Shown: positions 9,534-18,459, numbered from the stretch's first letter. The stretch: DNA of 64,000 nt from Aurantibacter_A sp965215845 (GCA_965215845.1 CBDCEL010000004.1:1550001-1614000); one strand, 5' to 3'. The notes: a model not told the origin generated them from the sequence alone. Translations and numbers: made by a program.

Positions 9534-10007
9534 CTACCGCAATGGAAATCCTTTTGCGGCCCACCATGGGTGTGTTTCGATCACCAGTCTTCCTGCTTTT
9601 ACCATGGGGTCTGAATTGGCAAGACTGTCGGCCATTTCTTGTGTGGGCACATTATAGATGGTGATGCCACGAATATCACCATCATCGCCGAACGGCCCTG
9701 AAATATCGGCATGGCCGTCTTCGTACATTTTGCCCAAATGCGCCAAGTGTAACTTTTGTAGACTGTCTATCTCTGCCTTGTCATCAGAGCGATTGGGACC
9801 ACGCTTCAAAAATGCGATGAAATATTGCTGCATCAATACCGTATCCTTTGTCTTTTCATCGACATAATCGAAGATCTCGAATCCCTTGGAGGTCAATTCT
9901 TCCTTTAGTTGCCTTGCGGTTTTCTTCTTTTCGACCATTTCCTTGACTTCCCCAATGGAGTCTGCTTGCTTCATTTCTTGCTTACAGGAAACAATTATCA
10001 ATACCAT
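9534..10007 (-). CDS. YCII-like domain lipoprotein, start region probably frameshifted
   Basis: About 158 residues from ATG 10007 (TTG at 10013 is also possible). The N-terminus is a truncated lipoprotein signal with lipobox IIVSC, then a charged linker and a YCII-like domain (about 60-155, with HLAHLGKMYEDG, SGPF and GDIRGITIYNV). YCII folds resemble dimeric ferredoxin-like enzymes; the function here is unknown. No in-frame start gives a basic n-region. The overlapping frame beginning at ATG 10041 reads MEKITRVL, and joining it to LLAMVLIIVSC would need only one deleted base. Either a sequencing or assembly indel or a real lesion is likely. Confidence 0.65.
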   Translation of the reverse strand: MVLIIVSCKQEMKQADSIGEVKEMVEKKKTARQLKEELTSKGFEIFDYVDEKTKDTVLMQQYFIAFLKRGPNRSDDKAEIDSLQKLHLAHLGKMYEDGHADISGPFGDDGDIRGITIYNVPTQEMADSLANSDPMVKAGRLVIETHPWWAAKGFPLR

Positions 10008-10028
10008 TGCCAACAGTAAGCACTCTTG

Positions 10029-10502
10029 TTATTTTTTCCATTGCGAATATGGGTTTTTACTAAGTCGTGAATTGTAATACCTTATGTCTCCTGTAACCTC
10101 TTTGCCCAGCCAATCCGGTTTTTGAAAGGTTTCATTTTCCTGGGTCAATTCGACCTCTGCAGTCATCAATCCTTCATTATCCCCAAAAAAAAGGTCCACT
10201 TCAAAAACATGTTGTCCGACAGGAATCTTATAGCGCTCTTTTTCGATGACCCCTACCTCACAAAGCTTTAATAAGTCTTTTGCATCTTGAATTGAAATCT
10301 CTTTTTCCCATTCAAATCGTGATGTACCGGCCTCGTTCGATTTTCCCTTAATGGTCAAGTAGCCAAAGTCATCGGCCAATCGAACACGTACCGTTCGTTC
10401 AGGATGTGAATTCAAAAAACCCTGTACGATATATTCTTTCTCTACCGCCTGTTTCTTAAATACATCTGAGGTCACCAAAAATTTCCGCTCTATTTCAACC
10501 AT
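10029..10502 (-). CDS. CYTH-domain protein (triphosphate tunnel metalloenzyme-like)
   Basis: 157 residues. Starts with the family signature ExExK as EIERKFLV, followed by the beta-strand pattern RVRLADDFGYLTIKGK and EWEKEI, and a later FEVDLFFGDNEGLMTAEVEL. These are the metal- and triphosphate-binding strands of CYTH/TTM enzymes (inorganic triphosphatase or adenylate-cyclase-like). The exact substrate is unclear; short bacterial members are often tripolyphosphatases. It is followed on the same strand by the YCII lipoprotein gene with a 15-22 nt gap, so the two probably share a transcript, and it is divergent from dinB. Confidence 0.85.
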   Translation of the reverse strand: MVEIERKFLVTSDVFKKQAVEKEYIVQGFLNSHPERTVRVRLADDFGYLTIKGKSNEAGTSRFEWEKEISIQDAKDLLKLCEVGVIEKERYKIPVGQHVFEVDLFFGDNEGLMTAEVELTQENETFQKPDWLGKEVTGDIRYYNSRLSKNPYSQWKK

Positions 10503-10535
10503 AGGTTGTACTCATAGTTGTTATAAATTTATAAA

Positions 10536-11636
10536 ATGAAACCGGATTTGCCCTTACGAAAAATAATCCATGTCGATATGGATGCTTTCTATGCATCTGT
10601 CGAGGAATTGGATAATCCTGAATTGAAAGGGAAACCGCTTGCGGTCGGTGGAAGCGAAAAAAGAGGGGTTGTCTCGGCGGCGAATTACGAAGCGCGAAAA
10701 TTCGGGGTGCGAAGTGCCATGAGCGGGTATCTGGCCAAAAAGAACTGCCCGCAACTAATTTTCGTGAAACCCCGGTATGCCAGATACTCGGAAATATCAA
10801 AAAAAGTCCGGGCAATTTTTTTCGACTATACCGACTTGGTCGAACCACTTTCTTTAGACGAGGCTTATTTGGATGTCACCGAGAATAAGAAGGGAAATCC
10901 TTCTGCTACCTTGATCGCAAAAGAAATTCGCCAACGCATTTTTGATGAAATCGGTTTGACCGCTTCGGCCGGAATATCCATCAACAAGTTTATCGCCAAG
11001 GTGGCCAGCGACTATAATAAACCGAACGGTCAAAAAACGGTCAATCCTGAGGAGGTCATCGAATTTTTGGAGGCACTTGAAATTCGCAAATTCTATGGTG
11101 TCGGAAAGGTTACTGCCCAGAAGATGTATAAACTCGGTATTTTTACCGGTAAAGACCTCAAAGAAAGGCCGTTAGAGTTTCTTGACACCCATTTTGGCAA
11201 GAGTGGCCGATACTACTATCATGTAGTACGTGGCATTCACAACAGCGAGGTAAAACCCCATCGTATTCCAAAATCGGTGGGTGCCGAACGCACCTTTAGC
11301 GAAAACCTCAGCAGTGAAATTTTCATGCTTGAACGATTGAATCATATCGCCGAAGAACTCGAACGACGTTTGAGCAAATCAAAAATCGCCGGCAAAACCG
11401 TCACTTTGAAGATTAAATACAGTGATTTCACCTTGCAGACCAGAAGTAAGACCCTACCCTATTTTATATCTGATAAGGCGTTGATTCTCGAAACGGCCAA
11501 AAGTTTGTTATATCAATCGGCGTTGGAGAATTCAGTTCGTCTTTTAGGGATATCCTTGGCCAATTTGAATACTGAAGAAAGAAAAACCGAGCCTAAAGAA
11601 GACTCGGTTTCTGTACAATTGAAATTTGATTTTTGA
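10536..11636 (+). CDS. dinB: DNA polymerase IV (Y-family translesion polymerase)
   Basis: 366 residues. Palm motif KIIHVDMDAFYASVE (catalytic Asp near 14-16) and SLDEAYLDV with the second acidic pair, then the helix-hairpin-helix region GVGKVTAQKMYKLGI and the little-finger domain. The C-terminus ends QLKFDF, consistent with a sliding-clamp binding tail. It performs error-prone bypass synthesis at stalled forks. Divergent from the CYTH gene with only 33 nt between starts, so both promoters are compact or overlapping. Confidence 0.95.
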   Translation: MKPDLPLRKIIHVDMDAFYASVEELDNPELKGKPLAVGGSEKRGVVSAANYEARKFGVRSAMSGYLAKKNCPQLIFVKPRYARYSEISKKVRAIFFDYTDLVEPLSLDEAYLDVTENKKGNPSATLIAKEIRQRIFDEIGLTASAGISINKFIAKVASDYNKPNGQKTVNPEEVIEFLEALEIRKFYGVGKVTAQKMYKLGIFTGKDLKERPLEFLDTHFGKSGRYYYHVVRGIHNSEVKPHRIPKSVGAERTFSENLSSEIFMLERLNHIAEELERRLSKSKIAGKTVTLKIKYSDFTLQTRSKTLPYFISDKALILETAKSLLYQSALENSVRLLGISLANLNTEERKTEPKEDSVSVQLKFDF

Positions 11637-11638
11637 AA

Positions 11639-11669
11639 AGCCCTGACCATCAATCGATAAATCAGGGCT
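11639..11669 (-). terminator. Hairpin between convergent dinB and cupredoxin genes
   Basis: Inverted repeat AGCCCTGA / TCAGGGCT with a 15-nt loop. On the minus strand it is followed by TTTTC, so it most likely ends the cupredoxin transcript; it may also act weakly on dinB. Confidence 0.6.
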
Positions 11670-11689
11670 CATTAACAGATTAACAAAAA

Positions 11690-12115
11690 CTACTCAACAA
11701 TCAATGTATTATCTGTTGCTGTTGGATTCATTGGACAGAAATACACATACTCTCCTGCTTCCAATACCGTCGGTTGCGACTTTTGTGTTTTACCCGTACT
11801 CACTACCTCCGTTACATATGCGGTTTGAATGTGGTTCTCTGGTTTAGTGATGTCCTCCCCTTTTTTGACAAGAACAAAACCCACATCGTGTCCGACCTCA
11901 TTATTGGAAATTTCGAAAACATAGGTTCCGGCCGGTACGGTCAACTCTTTTTGTGTGAATTCGCCCGGGGTCTGTTCCAAAGAAATCGTTTTTACCCCTT
12001 TGTCAGACATAACATCTTCTTTCATCGCTTTTTCCTCCTTCAACATATTGTCTTGGGCGTTGGCCGAAAATACGGTTCCGGACACTAATACTAACATTGC
12101 AAATACTTTCTTCAT
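11690..12115 (-). CDS. Exported cupredoxin-like protein with an incomplete copper site
   Basis: 141 residues. Clear signal peptide (MKKVFAMLVLVSGTVFSANA). The mature part is a small plastocyanin/azurin-like beta sandwich with NNEVGHDVGF (first His ligand) and YFCPMNPT (Cys ligand). The usual second His and axial Met after the Cys are replaced: the tail runs CPMNPTATDNTLIVE. It may bind copper in a changed geometry, or bind none. It is the last gene of a minus-strand set with an AhpD-like protein and a 51-residue protein, near an AraC regulator. A redox or stress role is inferred. Confidence 0.75.
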   Translation of the reverse strand: MKKVFAMLVLVSGTVFSANAQDNMLKEEKAMKEDVMSDKGVKTISLEQTPGEFTQKELTVPAGTYVFEISNNEVGHDVGFVLVKKGEDITKPENHIQTAYVTEVVSTGKTQKSQPTVLEAGEYVYFCPMNPTATDNTLIVE

Positions 12116-12144
12116 TACTTTTATTTTATGGTTTATATATTTAA

Positions 12145-12693
12145 TTAGGCTTCTATTGTTTCCAATGGTCGTGCGACGGGAAAGTCAACAGGCACATCAG
12201 TGGTCTTGTGCAGGTAATTCGAAATTGTTTTGTCTCCGACCAAGACGATGGTATCGATAAGGTTTTCTTTGGTCCATCCTGCATTCAAGAAATTTTCGAC
12301 GACGGTTTCATGGGTTGCTCCACGGTTCTCGGTAATGTTCTTGGCCAATTTTGCCAAGGCATCCAACTTCGGGTCAAAAGAGGCTTGGCCTGCTCTTAGC
12401 TCGAGGATTTCAGCCTCGCTGAACCCGTTCATCTTGCCGATGGCGGAATGTGCAGATAGGCAATAAAGGCAATTGTTCACTTGGCTTACCGCCAGATTGA
12501 CCACTTCTTTCTGTTTGGCAGACAAAGAGGTCTTAGCATTGCTAAATGTTAAATAGTTGGCCAATGCATTCTCTGAATGTGCGTAGGTGGCGTACAGATT
12601 AGGTACAAACCCCAATGCGCTTTCGAGATTGTCGAAAATCGCCTGGTTGTTTTCACTAACTTCTTCTCTCTTCGGTACATTAAATATGCTCAT
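12145..12693 (-). CDS. Carboxymuconolactone decarboxylase / AhpD-like protein
   Basis: 182 residues. The central motif VNNCLYCLSAHSAIG carries the CxxC...H redox site of the AhpD-type CMD family, followed by the usual helix. Such proteins act as peroxidase-related reductases or as general thiol redox proteins. Many alkylhydroperoxidase-like genes sit in AraC-controlled stress operons; here it is 29 nt upstream of the cupredoxin gene and 23 nt downstream of a 51-residue gene, all minus strand, with an AraC gene 92 nt further upstream. Confidence 0.85.
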   Translation of the reverse strand: MSIFNVPKREEVSENNQAIFDNLESALGFVPNLYATYAHSENALANYLTFSNAKTSLSAKQKEVVNLAVSQVNNCLYCLSAHSAIGKMNGFSEAEILELRAGQASFDPKLDALAKLAKNITENRGATHETVVENFLNAGWTKENLIDTIVLVGDKTISNYLHKTTDVPVDFPVARPLETIEA

Positions 12694-12716
12694 AACTATA
12701 ATTTTTTTATGAATTA

Positions 12717-12872
12717 TTAAATTGTTTTATAAGGTTCTTCAGCATCACAATAAAAATCATGGTGATATTTTTGTCCACAATGGGTTTCCATATCGATAAG
12801 GCGCTCATCAGACCTCTTCGCTTTTCGGAAAATCTCGATTAAATTGAAAATGGATTTTATTTGAGTCTTCAT
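12717..12872 (-). CDS. 51-residue His/Cys-containing small protein, unknown
   Basis: Not recognised. An ATG at 12872 directly after an AAGGAGGG purine stretch opens a 51-codon frame ending TAA at 12717. The N-terminal half is amphipathic and basic (IKSIFNLIEIFRKAKR). The C-terminal half holds two Cys and three His in METHCGQKYHHDFYCD, which could bind a metal. It would be the first gene of the minus-strand AhpD-like and cupredoxin unit. Coding is supported by the ribosome-binding site and by filling an otherwise empty 270-nt gap; no family is known to me. Confidence 0.5.
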   Translation of the reverse strand: MKTQIKSIFNLIEIFRKAKRSDERLIDMETHCGQKYHHDFYCDAEEPYKTI

Positions 12873-12964
12873 CCCTCCTTGTATTTTAATTACAAGGCAA
12901 AAATGCGACGATAGTAAGGCTATATGTTAGGAAGGATTGCCCGACCGCTTGTAGAAATTTCCCT

Positions 12965-13813
12965 TTACAGGGAAATACGATCTAAATCTCTGTATTTTGA
13001 AGGTGAATGTCCTGTCATTTTTTTGAAAAACCGACTAAAATGTGCAGGATCGTTGAAACCGAGGTCATAAGCGATTTCTTGATTTTGTTTATCAGAGAAT
13101 GTCATTTGTCGTTTTGCTTCCAAGGCAAGTCGTTCTAAAATAACCTGTTGAGGAGATTTTTGATTGTAGATCGCAAAGAGGTTCGAAAGTGTCTTCGGGC
13201 TTTTGAACAGTAATTTGGCGTAATCACTGACTTTTCTTTTTGTCTTATAGTGGGTATCGACCAGGACATTGAATTTTCGAATGACATCGATTTGTTCGTT
13301 ATCCAATTCTTTTACGATATGTTGTTCCTTGGCCAGTCTTGTACAGATGATTATCAAACGTTTCAATAGCATTTGTAGCATATCTCCCTGTATCTTGTCC
13401 GGGGTAGAGAATTCATCCTCAAAAACTTCATACAAGGTATTGAACTTTCGTTCTTGTGTTGCCGGAATGCTGATTATGGGGAGGTCTTGTGTGCCAAAAA
13501 ACAAAATGCCATTACATGAAACTTCACTATCGTGGTCGTTAATGCAATAGAACTCCCGATTGAACAAAAATGCCGTTAACGGAAGGTCCGTCAGGTGATA
13601 CGAAACATGTTGCAGATAAGTGGTTGTGACCAATTGATTTGGAAGCAATTGAACCGAAAGTCCATCTATTTCCAGTTTGATAGGTTTTTGATTTCGATTC
13701 CAAAGAATGTTGATATTTCCCGAATTGCTCGAAAATAAATGCTCATTCCGTTTGACATCATCGGTAAACCCAAAGAGCGAACCAATTTTAGGGTCGTGGA
13801 ATTCAAATTTCAT
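12965..13813 (-). CDS. AraC-family transcriptional regulator
   Basis: 282 residues. An N-terminal cupin-like sensor region (about 1-165) precedes a C-terminal AraC/XylS DNA-binding domain at about 180-278: KRKVSDYAKLLFKSPKTLSN is the first helix-turn-helix, and IAYDLGFNDPAHFSRFFKKM with TGHSPSKYR the second. It lies upstream of, and on the same strand as, the 51-residue / AhpD-like / cupredoxin genes and probably regulates them. The ligand is unknown. Confidence 0.9.
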   Translation of the reverse strand: MKFEFHDPKIGSLFGFTDDVKRNEHLFSSNSGNINILWNRNQKPIKLEIDGLSVQLLPNQLVTTTYLQHVSYHLTDLPLTAFLFNREFYCINDHDSEVSCNGILFFGTQDLPIISIPATQERKFNTLYEVFEDEFSTPDKIQGDMLQMLLKRLIIICTRLAKEQHIVKELDNEQIDVIRKFNVLVDTHYKTKRKVSDYAKLLFKSPKTLSNLFAIYNQKSPQQVILERLALEAKRQMTFSDKQNQEIAYDLGFNDPAHFSRFFKKMTGHSPSKYRDLDRISL

Positions 13814-13866
13814 ATAAGCTTAGACTTTTACCAACGATTAGTCAGCTTCAAGTTCATATGCTTACA

Positions 13867-15309
13867 TTAAAAGGAGCAGGTCTCGATTTCCGTGACACGT
13901 AGGGTATTGACCATGCCTTTATCTTTTATCGGCATGGCGGCCAAACTGATCAACATGTCGCCCACATCCAAGAAACCCTTTTTACAGGCAATGGCATTAA
14001 CATCTTCTATGGTCTCATCGGTAGAAACGAATTTGTCATAATAAAATGCTTTAACCCCCCATAGTAGATTCAATTGGGTTAAAATTCTTCTGTTCGAAGT
14101 AAAGACCAAAATATGTGCGCTTGGTCGCCAGGCCGATATTTGAAAAGCCGTATATCCACTATTGGTCAATGTTGAAATCGCCTTCGCCTTTATTTCATTG
14201 GCCATGATCGCCGCGTGATAGCATACCGATTTGGTGATATACCTTCTTGTTCTGATATGCGGAGGGTCGTGCGGCACATGAATCAGATCTGAGCCTTCGA
14301 CACTCTTGACAATACCCGCCATGCGTTCGATTACCTGTACGGGATAGTTGCCAACCGAGGTCTCCCCAGATAACATAACGGCATCGGCACCATCCATAAC
14401 GGAATTGGCAACATCATTGACTTCGGCCCTTGTGGGGGTCAAACTGGTGATCATGGTCTCCATCATCTGTGTCGCTATGATAACGGGTATTCTGGCCCTT
14501 TTCGCCCGCAACACCAATTGCTTTTGAATCAATGGCACCTCTTGAGCGGCCACCTCGACACCAAGGTCTCCCCTGGCGACCATCAAACCGTCGCAATGGG
14601 TAACGATTTTGTCTATATTCTCGACCGCCTCCGGCTTCTCGATTTTAGCTATGATGGGAATTTTATGTTCCGAATGTTCCTCAACTATCTTGCGAAGATC
14701 GATCAAATCTTGTTCGAACCGTACAAACGAAAGGGCAATCCAATCTACCTGTTGCGATATGGCAAAAATGGCATCTTTGACATCTTTTTCAGTTAGCGCA
14801 GGCAATGAAATATTCGTGTTCGGTAAGTTGACCCCTTTTTTCGACTTCAATGGTCCGCCTTGAATGACTTTGGCTTTAACGGTGTCTTCACCATTGGTAG
14901 AAACTACTTCAAAAATCAGTTTACCATCATCGAGCAAAATTCGCTCGCCGGGTTTGACATCTTTTGGAAAAGCGCCGTAATTCATGTAAACCTTTTCAGA
15001 AGTACCCTCAAAAGGTTCACCGGTAACAAAGTCTATTTCATCATCAGAATCCACAACAACTTCGCCTGCCATAACACCTACCCTCAACTTTGGCCCCTGT
15101 AAGTCGCCAAGTATTGATACATTTGTGCCCAACTCTTCGTTCAGTTCCCGTATTATTCCAATTTTTTCGATAACATCGTCGGGCACGGCATGCGAAAAAT
15201 TAATTCGAAAAACATCGGCGCCCGCTAATATCATCTCACGAAGAACTTCTTTCTTACTGGTAGCAGGCCCCAAAGTGGCAACTATTTTGGTCTTTTTTTG
15301 GTTAGGCAT
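13867..15309 (-). CDS. pyk: Pyruvate kinase
   Basis: 480 residues, normal length. N-terminal KTKIVATLGPATSKKE, the K+/Mg2+/PEP site region around RINFSHAV, and the signature IPIIAKIEKPEAVENIDKI with catalytic Lys and metal-binding Glu, then GLMVARGDLGVEV and MLSGETSVGNYP. It converts PEP and ADP to pyruvate and ATP at the end of glycolysis. It follows the IPExxxVDY gene with a 2-nt gap on the minus strand, an arrangement I know from flavobacteria. Confidence 0.97.
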   Translation of the reverse strand: MPNQKKTKIVATLGPATSKKEVLREMILAGADVFRINFSHAVPDDVIEKIGIIRELNEELGTNVSILGDLQGPKLRVGVMAGEVVVDSDDEIDFVTGEPFEGTSEKVYMNYGAFPKDVKPGERILLDDGKLIFEVVSTNGEDTVKAKVIQGGPLKSKKGVNLPNTNISLPALTEKDVKDAIFAISQQVDWIALSFVRFEQDLIDLRKIVEEHSEHKIPIIAKIEKPEAVENIDKIVTHCDGLMVARGDLGVEVAAQEVPLIQKQLVLRAKRARIPVIIATQMMETMITSLTPTRAEVNDVANSVMDGADAVMLSGETSVGNYPVQVIERMAGIVKSVEGSDLIHVPHDPPHIRTRRYITKSVCYHAAIMANEIKAKAISTLTNSGYTAFQISAWRPSAHILVFTSNRRILTQLNLLWGVKAFYYDKFVSTDETIEDVNAIACKKGFLDVGDMLISLAAMPIKDKGMVNTLRVTEIETCSF

Positions 15310-15311
15310 TC

Positions 15312-15767
15312 TTAAAAGATTAGGTTGTTTTTTGAGGTCAGTGTCTCACAATCGATTATGTACGCAGTTATTACACTCGGGATTTTCTGAATTGTCTGTA
15401 AAACTTCGTCATCAACGGTGGGATCTACCTTTATGAAATAATCGACATCTTTATGTTCAGGTATGATATGGTGCTTGACGAACTCAGGTTCGTTTTTAAA
15501 AAGGCCATCACTATCAACGATTACCTTTCGGGTCTCTCCATTTGGGAAGAACGTCCAATCGCTATCGTTCTTCTCATCGAACCATTCGAACATTGGAAAC
15601 GAAACCTCATCGGTAAGTTCAAAGTCTTTTGCGCTTCTTTTGAATTTCGTTTTCAGGGTCGAGTTCAGGGTGAAAGCCATAACGTGGTCTTCCATGCTGC
15701 TGTGAAGGGCTATTAGCACGAACGATTCATCATAAAAATCTTCCAAGACCTTATGCTTTGTACCCAT
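15312..15767 (-). CDS. IPExxxVDY family protein
   Basis: 151 residues. The motif naming the family is present as IPEHKDVDYFIK at about 103-114. It is a small soluble protein found mainly in Bacteroidetes, usually between rnc and pyk, as here (2 nt before pyk, 115 nt after rnc). The function is unknown. The context suggests only co-expression with central metabolism genes. Confidence 0.85.
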   Translation of the reverse strand: MGTKHKVLEDFYDESFVLIALHSSMEDHVMAFTLNSTLKTKFKRSAKDFELTDEVSFPMFEWFDEKNDSDWTFFPNGETRKVIVDSDGLFKNEPEFVKHHIIPEHKDVDYFIKVDPTVDDEVLQTIQKIPSVITAYIIDCETLTSKNNLIF

Positions 15768-15881
15768 AATAATGTAAAAGCGAAATGTAAAGATAGAATT
15801 ATTAGCCTAAACGACCATAGGAATTCAGTTCCCTAACCATACGAAATCAAACGATAACGTTTTCGTAAGGATTAGACAAAG

Positions 15882-16619
15882 TCAAGTTTTGCCCATTTTA
15901 TCCTGGAGTGCAAAGTAGGCTCTTTTTGAAGCTCGTTCCTCGGCCTTTTTTTTGGAAGTTGCCCTTGCCTTGGCAATAACATTGTCTTCTATGGAAAGTT
16001 TTACGGCAAAGTGTTTCAGCACATCGTTTCCGCTATCTTCATAAACATTGAAATCAAAGGCCTTTTTCTGCTTTTGGCACCATTCGATTACCAAGCTCTT
16101 ATAGCTGATGACCTTGCCTTCCAATTGTTCGATATCGACATAGGGATCAATGACCCGCTCATGAATGAATTTTTCACAGTACTCATATCCGCGATCTAGA
16201 TAAATGGCTCCTACCAAAGCCTCAAAAACATTGCCATGGATATTATCGCCGAAATGGGTCTTTGGAATTCTACTTTGAACGAATTGAATCAGGTTGAGAT
16301 CCTTGCCGAGTTCGTTCAAATGCTTTCTGCTGACAATTTTCGAGCGCATTTTTGTCAAATATCCCTCGTCGCCTTGGGGTACCTCGTCATAGAGATGTTT
16401 TGAAATAATGGTGCCCAACATCGAATCACCCAAGAATTCGAGTCGTTCGTAATTCAACGGATTCCCTTTGTTATCCTTCTTATTGGCAGAACGATGGATA
16501 AATGCCTTTTTATAGATTTCAAGGGTCTTGGGTTTAAACCCGAGAATCTTTGTCATCCCCCCAAAAAAATCCCCATCCTCTTTAGAATGGGAATTAAATA
16601 ATTTGGAAGCAAAGTTCAT
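15882..16619 (-). CDS. rnc: Ribonuclease III
   Basis: 245 residues. The RNase III signature YERLEFLGDSMLG contains the catalytic Glu/Asp; a second acidic position is near GNVFEALVGAIYLDRGYE. The C-terminal dsRNA-binding domain (about 170-240) ends with KARATSKKKAEERASKRA. It processes rRNA precursors and other double-stranded RNA. It lies 12 nt after fabF on the same strand, the common acpP-fabF-rnc order. Confidence 0.96.
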   Translation of the reverse strand: MNFASKLFNSHSKEDGDFFGGMTKILGFKPKTLEIYKKAFIHRSANKKDNKGNPLNYERLEFLGDSMLGTIISKHLYDEVPQGDEGYLTKMRSKIVSRKHLNELGKDLNLIQFVQSRIPKTHFGDNIHGNVFEALVGAIYLDRGYEYCEKFIHERVIDPYVDIEQLEGKVISYKSLVIEWCQKQKKAFDFNVYEDSGNDVLKHFAVKLSIEDNVIAKARATSKKKAEERASKRAYFALQDKMGKT

Positions 16620-16631
16620 CTTGAAGTCCGA

Positions 16632-17879
16632 CTATATTTTTTTGAAAACAACGCAGGCATTATGACCGCCAAAACCAAAAGTATTGCTCATCGCCACTTT
16701 TACTTCGCGCTCTTGGGCATTGTTCAAAGTCAAGTTCAATTTCGGGTCGATATTTTCATCGACCGTTGAATGGTTTATGGTGGGTGGAACGAGGCTATGT
16801 TCCATCGCCAAAATCGATGCGATGGCTTCAATGGCCCCTGCAGCACCCAACAAATGGCCTGTCATCGACTTTGTCGAATTGATATTAATGTTTGGGGCAT
16901 GGTCACCAAAAACCTGTGATATGGCCTTCAATTCGGCAACGTCTCCCAAAGGCGTAGAAGTACCATGGGTATTAATATGATCCACTTCGGTCACATCCAT
17001 TTCGGCATCCCTGAGACAATTCTCCATGACTTTGACCACACCTATTCCATCAGGATGCGGCGCCGTCATGTGGTAGGCATCACTTGAAAGTCCGCCCCCG
17101 GCCACTTCGGCATAAATCTTGGCGCCCCGCGCCTTGGCATGTTCGTATTCCTCCAAAATGAGTGCGCCTGCACCTTCGCCAAGCACGAATCCATCACGGG
17201 TTGCATCAAAGGGCCTTGAGGCCGTTTCAGGGCTTTCATTTCGTTTCGACAATGCGTGCATAGCGCCAAAACCGCCCATACCGGCGATGGTAACGGCAGC
17301 TTCACTTCCGCCGGTAACCACTACATCGCAATACCCCAAACGAATGTAATTCAAGGCATCGATCATGGCATTGGCAGAAGAGGCGCAGGCAGAAACCGTC
17401 GTATAGTTCGGTCCCATAAAACCATGCTTGATCGAAATATTCCCAGGTGCGATATCAGCAATCATTTTGGGAATGAAAAATGGATTGAAACGGGGTGTTC
17501 CATCTCCGGCCGCAAAATTCATTACTTCATCCTGAAAGGTCTGTAAACCGCCGATACCTGCACCCCAGACAATTCCCACTCGAAATTTGTCCACAGCCTC
17601 CAAATCGAGTTTGGCATCGGCAATGGCTTCATCTGAGGATATCAGGGCATATTGCGAAAACTTGTCAAGCTTTCGGGCTTCCTTTCTGTCAAAATGGTCT
17701 TCGGGATTATAATTTTTTAGTTCGCAGGCAAATTTCGTCTTGAACTTTTCGGTGTCATAGTAGGTAACCGGTGCAGATCCGCTCTTGCCATTTTTGAGGC
17801 CCTCCCAATACTCATTTATATTGTTCCCAATGGGCGTCAGGGCCCCTAAACCTGTAACTACAACTCTCTTTAATTGCAT
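16632..17879 (-). CDS. fabF: 3-oxoacyl-ACP synthase II (KAS II)
   Basis: 415 residues. The catalytic Cys is in TTVSACASSANAMIDAL, and the two His are in NTHGTSTPLGD and TGHLLGAAG, the Cys-His-His triad of chain-elongating ketoacyl synthases. It elongates acyl-ACP with malonyl-ACP in fatty acid synthesis. It follows acpP on the same strand, but an intrinsic-type hairpin lies between the two genes. Confidence 0.97.
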   Translation of the reverse strand: MQLKRVVVTGLGALTPIGNNINEYWEGLKNGKSGSAPVTYYDTEKFKTKFACELKNYNPEDHFDRKEARKLDKFSQYALISSDEAIADAKLDLEAVDKFRVGIVWGAGIGGLQTFQDEVMNFAAGDGTPRFNPFFIPKMIADIAPGNISIKHGFMGPNYTTVSACASSANAMIDALNYIRLGYCDVVVTGGSEAAVTIAGMGGFGAMHALSKRNESPETASRPFDATRDGFVLGEGAGALILEEYEHAKARGAKIYAEVAGGGLSSDAYHMTAPHPDGIGVVKVMENCLRDAEMDVTEVDHINTHGTSTPLGDVAELKAISQVFGDHAPNININSTKSMTGHLLGAAGAIEAIASILAMEHSLVPPTINHSTVDENIDPKLNLTLNNAQEREVKVAMSNTFGFGGHNACVVFKKI

Positions 17880-17910
17880 CGAACCTCGTTTTTCTGGGCA
17901 AAGTGAAATT

Positions 17911-17953
17911 AAAAAAAATTATCCATGCAGCGTTCCACCACATGGATAATTTT
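17911..17953 (-). terminator. Intrinsic terminator between acpP and fabF
   Basis: On the minus strand a 13-bp perfect stem (AAAATTATCCATG / CATGGATAATTTT) with a 13-nt loop is followed by further T, 27 nt after the acpP stop. It should end most acpP transcripts, with fabF receiving read-through or its own promoter. Confidence 0.75.
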
Positions 17954-17979
17954 GAAACTCTTATCAAGTAAGCATGAAA

Positions 17980-18213
17980 TTACTTCGCTTCTTCTATATA
18001 ACTGATGGCCTGACCTACGGTCGCGATGTTTTCTGCCTGGTCATCCGGAATCTGAATATCGAACTCCTTCTCGAATTCCATAATCAGCTCAACCGTATCC
18101 AAAGAGTCGGCTCCTAGGTCATTGGTAAAGCTAGCTTCTGATACAACTTCATTCTCATCTACACCCAATTTATCAATAATGATAGCTTTAACTCTTGATG
18201 CAATGTCTGACAT
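17980..18213 (-). CDS. acpP: Acyl carrier protein
   Basis: 77 residues, acidic. The phosphopantetheine attachment Ser is in GADSLDTVELIMEFE. It carries the growing acyl chain for the Fab enzymes. It is first in the acpP-fabF-rnc order on the minus strand and divergent from purN. Confidence 0.97.
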   Translation of the reverse strand: MSDIASRVKAIIIDKLGVDENEVVSEASFTNDLGADSLDTVELIMEFEKEFDIQIPDDQAENIATVGQAISYIEEAK

Positions 18214-18459
18214 AATAATTTGGTTTTTAAAATTTAAACTGTGGGCAAAAATAAAAAACTTTAGATCAATAACACTATTTGGGGTTAAAATGTATAGTAA
18301 TTTAAAAAATTAACCTGATAGTAGTACTTTCGCCAAGAATTTTATTCTTGTGGCAACCTCGTTTTACTCGTCAAAAAACAATTTTTGAAAAACCACCCGA
18401 ATGAACAAAAAGAATCTACCTAATACCTCTGACCGCCACGTGGCCTATAGAATTTTCAG

